In this document: piece by piece, positions 25,496-35,641 of the stretch | How the letters are laid out: the number at the start of each line of letters is the position of its first letter | Position numbering within the stretch: the stretch's first letter is position 1 | DNA from: Dipteronia dyeriana | Lineage: Eukaryota > Streptophyta > Magnoliopsida > Sapindales > Sapindaceae | Assembly: GCA_032871835.1 (NCBI GenBank) | Contig: CM065295.1 | Location: 27,290,501-27,354,500 of the forward strand | Direction: 5' to 3' | Length of the DNA stretch: 64,000 bases | Position numbers and translations under genes: made by a program | The notes under the pieces: model-generated | What the model was told of the DNA's origin: nothing | Database searches by the model: none | Seen by the model: only the letters and a program-made list of their open reading frames with translations

Positions 25496-25787
25496 TCATC
25501 CAGAATTTACCAATAATAGACGTAAAAAAGTATTTCTCATTTCATATTAAAAATTGTTAATTTTCCTTATATATGTTTTGTAGTTATTCAAAAGTCAAAA
25601 GTGTTTTCTCAAATGGAAAGATTTAATTGAAAAAAGAGATTTTTTTTTTTTTGCATTTTATGATGTTTTCAGATGAATGTTCTGCAATTTTTCTTAGGTT
25701 TTTGTTTCTTTTGGTTCATGAACGATATGCCATTTATTTAATTTCTTTCACTTTAAATGAAGTTTTCATAATACATTTTTTTAACTA
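25496..25787. other. No gene seen
   Basis: AT-rich sequence with poly-T runs (25640s); no coding signature or recognisable repeat. Confidence 0.5.
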
Positions 25788-25795
25788 TTTAATTC

Positions 25796-26218
25796 TAGTG
25801 TTGCAAGAGTCCCCGACTAGACACCGCCTAGTCTCTACTTCCATGAAACCGTTGTGACTAGGCGGCAAACCACCTAGTTGGCCCTAGTCGGGCAAAGTTG
25901 GCGACTAGTCACCATTGATCGATTAGGTTGACTTTAAAAAGAAAATCGGTGGATGAAACAGTCTGCAATTTGAGATTCTCAATAGTCATTATTGAGTTTT
26001 TTAGAAGTTGAGGTTCAATATATGAAAATGTATTAAATAAAATGAACATTTACTCAATTACAATAAAAAAAATATTTTTAAAAATAGAAAAATAAATTTC
26101 GGCCTACTGGCCTACTTCCGACCGGCTGTCTAGTCACATACTAGTCCCCGACTACAGGAGATAGGCGCTAGGTGGGGGATCGCCGCCCGACTAGCAACTA
26201 GCGACTTTTGCAACACTG
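25796..26218. mobile_element. hAT-type MITE with perfect 8-bp duplications
   Basis: 423 bp bounded by TAGTGTTGCAAGAGTC and the complement of CAGTGTTGCAAAAGTC (14 of 16 positions match). Flanked on both sides by TTTAATTC (25788-25795 and 26219-26226). An 8-bp duplication and a CAGTGTTGCAA end are hallmarks of hAT elements. Subterminal regions are dense in short gactag/ctagtcg motifs, as expected for transposase binding. The centre is AT-rich and has no transposase, so this is a non-autonomous copy. Confidence 0.92.
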
Positions 26219-26362
26219 TTTAATTCTAATTCTTTTTACTCATTATTTATTCTATACAACAACTATCAAGTTAACCAGTGATGTTTGGTAATGAAAATGT
26301 TTAGTTCGGTAGAAAGAAGAGAAGTTGCAGAATCAAAGACCTATTGTTATTATTTTTTTTTA

Positions 26363-26530
26363 GTAATGCTATACAACCCAAATAATTATCCCAAATTTAA
26401 ACCCAAATGATATGGCAAGTGGGTTGTCATCACTATACACAACATGAGATGATATAGTTATTGAAAAAACTCACTAGCTACATCATTTAGTTTGAAATTT
26501 GGATTAAATTTTTAGGTTGTCTGGCATTAG
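26363..26530. mobile_element. MITE-like inverted repeat
   Basis: About 168 bp whose two ends are near-complementary over some 48 bases (left begins TAATGCTATACAACCCAAA; the right end read in complement begins TAATGCCAGACAACCTAAA). No ORF. The duplication is unclear (perhaps TA/TAG), so the superfamily is not assigned. Confidence 0.65.
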
Positions 26531-27012
26531 TGTTTATATATATATATATTAAATGACAATTTGTTGAAGTTAAAGAAGGGTAATCTAGGAAATTAGGTGT
26601 TGGTTTGTATTGTAAATAAAATAAAAATGTAGACTATTTATAAAGATTAGATCTTTAATGTAAAACCTTTATTTATTGTCTACATGTCAACACACGAACA
26701 GAGAATGCGTTGAGAGACTGAATTTAACACTCCTTAAATGTACTCACCTTATAGAGAAAATCTTCCATGGGTCCATCTCATATCTGATGTTGGTGAGACG
26801 AACCAATAAAAGAGTGACATTTAATATAATTCTAAAACCTCAAATTTATTTTTTCTTTCACCAATAACACAGTGACAAGTGGTAAGTAATTAAACCAAAA
26901 GTTTTACTTTTCTTCTCTCCCCACTTATACATGTCTTCCCATCGAATCAAAGTTTTTTTTTCCAAACCACTTGTCATCCTCAAAGTCCAAAATTTTAACT
27001 TTTATTTTTCCA
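26531..27012. other. No gene seen
   Basis: AT-rich spacer between two mobile elements; short ORFs only. Confidence 0.5.
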
Positions 27013-27017
27013 GACAG

Positions 27018-28081
27018 AGTTAGATTTTGGCTCGTATTCTCAAGTGAACCCAATGTTAACCAAACAAGACTCAATTGATGTGGAGCTTCCTAGAGACGTG
27101 GGATAACATTTGGAAGTTGAAGATGGTGTTTGAGGGAGGTTTGAAAACTAAGAAGAATTGAAGAAACGAAGTCTGGTAGGTACCGCAGCCTGGACCGAGG
27201 TACGGACACGTGCACAGACCGCGGAACAGGGAGCGGTTGAACTCCTGTGGATTTACGCGGCGGAGGCAATGCACCAACCGTGGTACTCAGAGCGGTGGTC
27301 GACAGTTTTGGTTCGTGGTGTTAGGCACGGGTGGCCAACCGCGACCCAAACCGCTGCAATAAACGGATCTTGCCCAAATTAGGAATGTTGCACGAAAATA
27401 GGAAATATGTTTTCTTCTGAAAGTTCTTGTGCTAATCAGAAAAGGAAAGAGTTTGTCTTCATGAAGAATAGGAAAGTCCTATACTTGAAGGAAAAGGATT
27501 TCTCCTTAACAAAAAGACTTGTCATAAATAGAAAATTGTATTTATGTGGAACAAGTAAGTCTTGTACGTTTATAAGTAAGATTTCCTTTTATGTTAAACT
27601 CCCTGTAACTAGTATAAATAGATCTTGTATCTAGGTTATTTTGTGTGGAGAAAAAGCACACCATGTAACATCATAGAGTAGTAGAGAGATCGGGGTGAGA
27701 GACCCGTCGGAATATCCGTAGAGGGATCTAAGGGAATATCAGTGGATCAAGTTAGAGATCCGTGGTTGATATTCACGGGAGACCTAGGGGATTTTGTGGG
27801 GTTCTTGGTGAGGATCTTGTGAGCGTGGTTTGGGGTTTAGGTGTGAGAGAGAATCTTGGAATATATGGTTGTAACAATTTATCATATAGTGGAATTTTCT
27901 CTGTCGTCCTGACAGCCCGTGGTTTTTTACCCGATTTGGGTTTTCCACGTATATATTGTGCTGTGATTGATTTATTTTCTCTCATCTATTGTTCTTCTAT
28001 TGACGTTATTATTTGATATGAGTTATAGGCATATATTAGGCACGACGATTCCGCGATCATCGATTCAGAAAACCTCTAACA
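27018..28081 (+). repeat. 5' LTR of the protein-free element
   Basis: Starts AGTTAGATTTTGG (TG altered to AG) and ends CTCTAACA. Contains an array of ccgcggtncggac-like GC-rich words near 27180-27360 and a TATA box at 27613-27620. Aligns along its whole length with 28843-29916 apart from small indels, including one of about 14 bp near 29089. Confidence 0.9.
27613..27620 (+). promoter_or_regulatory. TATA box in the 5' LTR
   Basis: TATAAATA in agtataaatagatc, about two thirds into the LTR, where the U3/R border is expected; conserved in the 3' LTR at 29449-29456. Confidence 0.65.
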
Positions 28082-28842
28082 ATTGGTATCAGAGTCTTGG
28101 TTCAGCGATGGTGATTTTCAAGTCTTTACTGGAGATCGTATAGAGGACTTGGTGGTATTGGGATGATGATTATGGTTGCCTAATATGGTTTAGCAAAGGA
28201 GATATGTCTTGAAAGTGGTTTCGAACTCGGTGGGTTTGATGAGAAGAAAAATAGAGATTGAGGAGAACTTTTTTTTTTTGGTTTGTGGTGGTAGGTACAA
28301 GTCATGGAGATCCAATCTGGGTTACACAAGGCGTTTATTGAATATAAAAAAAAAATTGAACGCTCGAAGTCTCTGGTGATGATGTGGGGCTTATCCGGTA
28401 AAGCACTCCCCGTTCTAGTAGCAAGTCTTTCACCAGGTATGTGATGCAAGGACGGAAGGTCTTTCACAGGTTTAGGTGATGCAAGGACATGTTTATCCTT
28501 TTGGCAGTTTTCCCCACTGGCCATGGAAGAGGTTATGTTGTTGCTAGTGGTCCATAATTGTGCACAAAGCATTGGTCAGAAAGTGATGCAAGGTGTGTGG
28601 TAGACAAGGATGTCGATGGCTGACGAACTCCCTGGTAATCTGACGTGAGGAGTTGCACCACAATTTCAGCGAGTATTTTTCGACATGGTGCCGGAACAAC
28701 GAACACAAAGCAAAAGGGAAAAAAAATCTTATGATGGTTCGTTCCTAAGTGGTTATACCTTGTGGTGGGGTATGTTGATTATTGGTGATGAGAATCGTGG
28801 TTGTGGACAAAGGTCTTGAGAATTCAAACCAAATGGGAGAAT
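28082..28842 (+). other. Internal region of the protein-free element
   Basis: 761 bases from the copia-type primer site to the purine tract. Short direct repeats around gatgcaagga (about 28442 and 28479) and a poly-T run near 28268 are visible. No reading frame with retroelement motifs. Confidence 0.8.
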
Positions 28843-29916
28843 TGTTAGGTTTTGGCTCGTATTCTTAAGTGAACCCAATGTTAACCAAATAAGACTTAAT
28901 TGATGTGGAGCTTCCTAGAGACGTGGGATAACGTTTGGAAGTTGAAGATGGTGTTTGAGGGAGGTTTGAAGATAAAGAATAACTGAAGAAACAAAGTCTG
29001 GTAGGTACCGCGACCTGGACCGCGGTGCGGACACGTGTACATACCGTGGCACAGGAAGCGGTCGAACTCCTGTGGATTTACGCGGTGTGGACCGCGGTGG
29101 AGGTAATGCACCAACCACGGTACTCAGAGCGATGATCAACAGTTTTGGTCCGTGGTGTTGGGTGCGGGTGGCCAACCGAGACCCAAACCGCGGCAATAAC
29201 GGATCTTGCCCAAATTAGGAATGTTGCACGGAAATAGGAAAGATGTTTTCTTCTGGAAGTTCTTGTGCTAATCAGAAAAGGAAAGAGTTTGTCTTCATGA
29301 AGAATAGAAAAGTCTTGTACTTGAAGGAAAAGGATTTCTCCTTAACAAGAAGACTTGTCATAAATAGAAAATTGTATTTATGTGGAACAAGTAAGTCTTG
29401 TACGTTTAGGAGTAAGGTTTCCTTTTATGTTAAACTCCATGTAACTAGTATAAATAGATCTTGTATCTAGATTATTTTGTGTGGAGAAAAAGAACACCAT
29501 GTAACATCATAGAGTAGTAGAGAGATCGGGGTGAGAGACCCGTGGAAATATCCGTGGATGGATCTAAGGGAATATCAGTGGATCAAGTTAGAGATCCGTG
29601 GTTGATATTCACGGGAGACCTAGAGGATATTGTGGGGTTCTTGGTGAGGATCTTGTGAGCGTGGTTTGGGGTTTGGGTGTGAGAGAGAATCCTGGAATAT
29701 ATGGTTGTAACAATTTATCATATAGTGGAATTTTCTCTGTCGTCCTGACAACCCATGGTTTATTACCTGATTTGGGTTTTTCAAGTATATCTTGTGCTGT
29801 GATTGATTATTTTCTCTCATCTATTTTTCTGCTATTGACGTTATTATTTGCTATGAGTTATGGGTATATATTAGGCACGACGATTCCGCGATCATCGATT
29901 CAGAAAATCTCCAACA
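28843..29916 (+). repeat. 3' LTR of the protein-free element
   Basis: Begins TGTTAGGTTTTGG, keeping the canonical TG lost in the 5' copy, and ends CTCCAACA before GACAG. TATA box at 29449-29456. Confidence 0.9.
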
Positions 29917-29921
29917 GACAG

Positions 29922-30974
29922 TTCCTCTAACTCACAGATATTCGTTTCTCAAATTCTTTTAAACTTCTCTTTCATCTTATTTTTCTCTTTATTTTACAAA
30001 TTATATATACTTTGATTTCTTCTTATTTTTCTTTTTGTTTCTTCCCTCTCAACGCTCGCCACAAGCCCACAACATCTCTTTCCCAAATCATTTTTTTTCC
30101 AGTTTTTGATATTCATTTTCTTCTCAAATTATTGTCCAAGTTATTATATTTACAGTTTGTTTTTTTTTTCTCTTGCTCTTACATCTCAACTTCACGTAAT
30201 CATGGAAAAAAAACACATAATTATTTTTCATTTTTTAAAATGAAATAAAAGAGTATGAATTAGTAATAAATTGTTTGTGTTTGTGAACTAAAAATTGTGT
30301 GTTTGGTGTCCTTTGCATTGAAAAGCTATAAATCTTTAAAATAAAAGGATATAAATCTTCCACTAAAAGAGAAAAAAAAATGGAGAAAAAAAAATGGAAG
30401 AGCAGCTGCCGCTGAAATCTTTTTAATCTTAAAGATTGAGAAAAATAAAGAGAAGTTAATGGAATATGCTGATAAGTATCTGAGGAGAATAACTTAGGAA
30501 CAGGAATATACAAATTTATTTTCAGGAACAGGAATATACAGATTTATTTTTGAAAAAATAAATAAGTAATAGCAAAAAGAAAAAAATGGATTCACTTCGT
30601 TTTTTTTTTACCATGTGCTACTATACAATTCGTCAATCCCACCGATCAAACAAATAAAGTTTTGTTTTAATAGTTTTATCATATGTCAAGCTTTCATTAG
30701 TCCGTCTCATCGGACCCATAGAAGATTTTCTCCTGCTCATATCTATATGGTTGTTTGGTTCATATGTTTTTTCAGGTTTTTCCGGAGATAACTGATAAAG
30801 TCAATTATTTCTGCAGCATATAAATTTTCTCGGCATTTGACTAAATTCAGAGCATTGCCGATCTCATTTGGTGTGTTTAACTTATTACTTATATCAAGGT
30901 GCGTCTAAGCTAGAGAATTTTATTTGTGTTTTTTGTAACTTTTATGTGCATGTTATTATGTTAAACAGGTATTT
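29922..30974. other. Intergenic, AT-rich; small tandem duplication
   Basis: No gene seen. A 28-bp unit (aggaacaggaatatac...) is duplicated in tandem at 30496-30523 and 30524-30551. Otherwise low-complexity T- and A-rich sequence. Confidence 0.6.
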
Positions 30975-30982
30975 ATTCTAAC

Positions 30983-31507
30983 CAGACCCGGTCATAAGGG
31001 GAGCCTAGTGAGACAACCACCTAATGCCCCTGATTGTAAAGGACACCAAATTATAGTTTTAAAAAAATATAAAATATAATTCATCTAAGATTTTAAATAA
31101 AACAGGTCCATTAACGGTCTTAAAAATGGTCTATCGTTCATTAATGAAAACCCAATCTACAAATAAATTTAAAAATGGTCAACCATACACAATTTTTTTT
31201 AAAGGCCCACTAATGAAAACTCATTTATCATCTTTACAACAACATTAGATTAATGGGGGTGGTGAATTAAATCATAATCACACGTGTTTATCATAAATAA
31301 TCTTATTTTATATCTATAAAAAAAACTCAATACTCTCATAAAACAAAAATTCATAAGTCATTATATTGTTTCAAAAACCTTATTTTATTATATTGATTTT
31401 TACAAGTATTTACTAGAGGAAAAAAAATAAGTAAACATATTTAGAATATTGCGAGTCTCATTTTCTACGGTTCGTCTCGAACCCTGAAAATCTCATAACC
31501 GGCCCTG
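30983..31507. mobile_element. hAT-like MITE downstream of POLH
   Basis: 525 bp with ends CAGACCCGGTCATAAGG and the complement of CAGGGCCGGTTATGAGA (12 of 17 match). Flanked by ATTCTAAC (30975-30982) and ATTCTACC (31508-31515), an 8-bp duplication with one change. The interior is AT-rich and non-coding. The end sequence resembles the CAGGGCCGG ends of plant hAT elements. Confidence 0.82.
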
Positions 31508-31882
31508 ATTCTACCAACACCTGTTCAAAGCACAAACTTCATTTTACCAATGGCAATAACAATTCAAATGTAAACCAATCCCTCAAATCCAAATTCGAAT
31601 TCTGGGGCAATTGGGATTCGTTCTCCTTTATAGAACTATAATTAATTTGCTAGTTCATCTAAAATGGCCATACACATACATCATATTAAACCGAACGAGT
31701 TCATCTACTATACAATAAATATAATTTAAGACAGTTTAAGTACACTGGCTACGTCAGTGACAGCACTGAATCTTTTGGTTTTATGCAGGTGTACTCCATG
31801 GATCTTCCAGGTCAACCCAGAAAGTTCAGCATCATCAAAATTCTCAGTGCTTTTGTACAAGATAATATCACTTGGGACCATC

Positions 31883-32130
31883 CTACTCATTTTTCGATGG
31901 TGGGAAATAATGAGTAATGATAGAACCTGATTTAACTAGGTTAGGGCGCTTATTAGGTCGGACCCAAGCCCAGATTTCATTTTGGATTTCCGGTGGCAAT
32001 TCATCAATCACAGATGGGTCAATATCCTCAATCCTGCAATTCCATACTTCCCTTCTTTGTTGAATTTGCTCGATGTTTGTTGTGGACTCCTTGAAAAAAC
32101 TCCCTTTTGGCAGCTCAACTTTATTTAGTT
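31883..32130 (-). CDS. POLH: POLH exon 16 with UBM and C-terminal PIP-like motif, stop at 31885-31883
   Basis: Reads [16 protein letters not shown] ... [20 protein letters not shown] ... [13 protein letters not shown] then TAG. The UBM-like motif and the SIITHYFPP end match Arabidopsis DQSVFDELPVEIQREL and SSIAHYFPP. The acceptor is the AG at 32132-32131 (gtgcag), which keeps the frame; a nearer one at 32162-32161 does not. Confidence 0.92.
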
Positions 32131-35100
32131 CTGCACCGCAATCACATGTAGGTTGGACCTGAATAAGCTTTCAAGAGACCAAGAAAATACAAATCTTAAC
32201 CTAGAAACCAATTCATACCTAAGGATGCTGAAGCTTTAGCATTCTGAATAGTTTCACCGTGCTGCTGTGTACATGGAGCGCACGGGGTGTTGAGGCTCTT
32301 AAAGAAATTCAGGATTGAAGATTTTCCCTGCCACAACAAGCACCGAGAACAAGTTAAAGCAATTCCCTTATAGCTGAAATATTATTTACACCAACATTTG
32401 GTCAAAATCCAATTTTTCTCAACTCAAATTTATGGTCCTCACTTGAACAGACAAGTCCTGCATTTTAATTCTTATATCATTTGTCTCTACCCAAAGATAT
32501 TGATTATTGTTAGAGATAACGAATCAGCTGGTTCAGCTAATAGTTGTGACTCAGCTTAAGCTCATCTCATAAACTCAACGGAGTGGTCAAATAACAAAGT
32601 CAGCTCAAACTGCTCAAGCTCACTTCATGAGCTCAACCGAATTCATTCCAATCTAAACGAATTCAGGAGGCAATGTTACTATGCTGGTGTTTCCAATTAA
32701 AGGTGACAGAAGATGATCAGGAATTGGTGGGATAACTCAGCATTCTGTTATTGGAAAGCTGACTTGGATCAATCATTGGTCTCCCACAATTTAAAGAAGG
32801 AAGTTAGTCTGGTCAGTTGTATATATAAACAAGTCTATTCCTGTAAATTGATTATCGATTGAAATAGAAAACTCTCTTCTCATGTTCTCTTCATTTGAGC
32901 TTTAATGGAGTTCCTGATTAATGTTAGTGTTTTGGCTCAGTCCTTTTTACAAACACTTGAGCATTTTCATCAAACACTTGTTTCTTTTCAATTATCCAAT
33001 TCCTGAACCCCACCTATTTAAGCCATCAAAGTATTGAACCTTGAAAAGAATCTATCTCTAACATAAAAATCTTTAATAGGTAATTAAACACACATGATTG
33101 CAGTGTCATACGGTAAATAGCAATAAATCACTGAAGAAATAGCATAATGCATGATTGAACCTTATCTTTTGATGCATTTCTCTTTTGTTCCTCCTGCTTC
33201 AAATTAACTATCACGGACTTATCGAAAGAGTCATCCCAATGAACCTCTCTCGGTGGCTTACTCCGGTTTAGTACTGAACAGCTTGCAGTTCCTATATAAA
33301 CAGCTGGCCTCGGTTACAATGAGGAATGGGAATTTAAAAAGGTATATTCGGGATAGGGAGGAGCCCCCAATATAAGTTACTACCTGTGGACAATGATGGT
33401 GAAGTTTCTCGGGTGAGGCTATCTGTTGCCTCATTTAATGTGGTGGCACAAGATGAATCCTGCACATAGAAAAATCTCATACATCAAGAATCATGAATTG
33501 TTATAATTTCTTTTAAATTGTTGATTTTTTTCATCATAATATAAGCTATCATAAAGAATATATTTAATTAAACAATAATGAAATCTGAATTGCTGGATAA
33601 TGGAATTATTTTCAAATATTTTTCAAAGGGCAAAAAATCTTGGTATAGTTACTACAGCAACTGTATCATGAAAATTTCAAATTTTCATCCACTTCAATTC
33701 TGATTTAATTTCAGACAACCTAAGTAGGCATTCCAAACTACATATAAGCAGCTTAAAACATGTAATCCAATTATCAACATTCTCATATAAACATATTGAC
33801 AGTCATGAACACAAGTTTTCCTTATGAAGGGACACAATGTTTGTATTGAAACCTGCTCTTTCCATGTGTTAGTTTTCACTTCTTGTTGATTGAAACCAGA
33901 TACAGAATCTCTGATTGAGGCTTCTTCAGCAGAAAACTCAATTTGTGGCTCGGTTGAATTCAGTTCCGAATAGTTTTCACTACCTGAAAATGGGCATGTA
34001 AGAAAAGTGACAATAAATGACCCAGGAATGACACAGAAGAATTGAAACCACCTGATGGTGACAATGGAGCATCTTGTCTGAAGTTAACTTCATCCTGCTT
34101 TGAAGAAGAGACATTTTTATCTTGACCATGAAAGTATTTCATGATTGAACAGGTCCCCTGTCAAAGTACTTGGACATTGAGATGTAATGCATCCAGAAAA
34201 GATAATCAAAGACAACCAAGTAGATGGTTAGATAACTAAATCAACATCACAGTTACATCCAAAACAAAAAACAAAAAAATCGATCTTTGAGGTTTTGTTT
34301 CACTTGTTTTGTGATAAGAGGTGATGACCTGAAACTCTGAAAGCTACAATTAACTAGATAACATAGCTAAACAGAAGGCAGATAAATATTATTGTAAAAA
34401 GTATATGTACTGTGAAAGATTTCTCCCCACCAAGCTGGAGACACGCTCTTAGCACAATGTCAGCAGCTGAGAATGGATATGATAACACATACTCAAAAAC
34501 ACCAAAGAATTTTCTTGAAAACATGTGGGTTTGAAATATATATATATATATACATACATATATATATATATATATATTTTATTTTTTTTTGAAAGAAGGT
34601 GGGTTTGAATATTGTTATAACTACGAAATTATATTTTTCTAACTTGCATCTTAGTTAATTATGGAAATCCCAAACTCTCTAGGATTCTGATTGTTTTAGT
34701 TTTCCTTTCTAGTTTAGGAGAAGCAACTATATAGACATCAGTGTTCTTGTATTTCAATCTGAGGTGTAACTATCTATCAAGTATTAACTAGCGGATCTTG
34801 TAACTTAAGTGGCCAAAGAAGTTTGGTTCTGTGGCTTTTACCTGTTGGAAGTTTTCTATGCTAAAATCGTGTGTCGTTATGTCTCTCTTATATTGCTTTT
34901 ATATTATTGCGAAAAAGTGTTATATATATATATATATAGGATTCTGATTGTTTTAGTTTTCCTTTCTAGTTTAGGAGAAGCAACTATATAGACATCAGTG
35001 TTCTTGTATTTCAATCTGAGGTGTAACTATCTGAGGTGTAACTATCTATCAAGTATCAACTAGCGGATCTTGTAACTTAAGTGGCCAAAGAAGTTTGGTT

Positions 35101-35505
35101 CCGTGGCTTTTACCTGTTGGAAGTTTTCTATGCTAAAATCGTGTCGTTATCTCTCTCTTATATTGCTTTTATATTATTGCGAAAAAGTGTTATATATATA
35201 TATATATATATATAGGATTCTGATTGTTTTAGTTTTCCTTTCTAGTTTAGGCGAAGCAACTATATAGACATCAGTGTTCTTGTATTTCAATCTGAGGTGT
35301 AACTATCTGAGGTGTAACTATCTATCAAGTATCAACTAGCGGATCTTGTAACTTAAGTGGCCAAAGAAGTTTGGTTCCGTGGCTTTTACCTGTTGGAAGT
35401 TTTCTATGCAAAAATCATGTCGTTATCTCTCTTATATTGCTTTTATATTATTGCGCAAAAGTGTTATATATATATTGCGATATAAGAGAGAGATAACGAC
35501 ACACG

Positions 35506-35557
<52 letters not shown>

Positions 35558-35601
35558 CGCAATAATATAAAAGCAATATAAAAGAGAGAGAACTACACAC
35601 G

Positions 35602-35641
<40 letters not shown>

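Larger units (their letters stand above)
27018..29916 (+). mobile_element. Protein-free LTR retrotransposon, complete ends
   Basis: Two direct repeats of 1064 and 1074 bp (27018-28081; 28843-29916) flank only 761 bp. A copia-type primer site ttggtatcagagtc starts at 28083, two bases past the first repeat, and a purine tract aaatgggaga (28831-28840) precedes the second. The whole is flanked by the 5-bp duplication GACAG (27013-27017 and 29917-29921). No gag or pol motif occurs in the internal part. It is thus a non-autonomous element that must borrow proteins from a copia relative. LTRs are long and the interior very short, which fits neither the classical TRIM (short LTRs) nor LARD (long interior) description. 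Confidence 0.92.

Noticed and set aside
27762..28016. ORFs of 70-110 codons in the LTRs of the protein-free element
   Set aside because: They differ in length and frame between the two LTRs (27762-28016 versus 29598-29930), so they are not maintained as genes.
32161..32162. Nearest AG as the main acceptor of POLH exon 16
   Set aside because: It puts the exon out of phase (stop after five codons) and gives a 58-nt intron. The AG at 32132-32131 keeps the frame into conserved motifs, so I used that and kept the first only as a possible splice variant.
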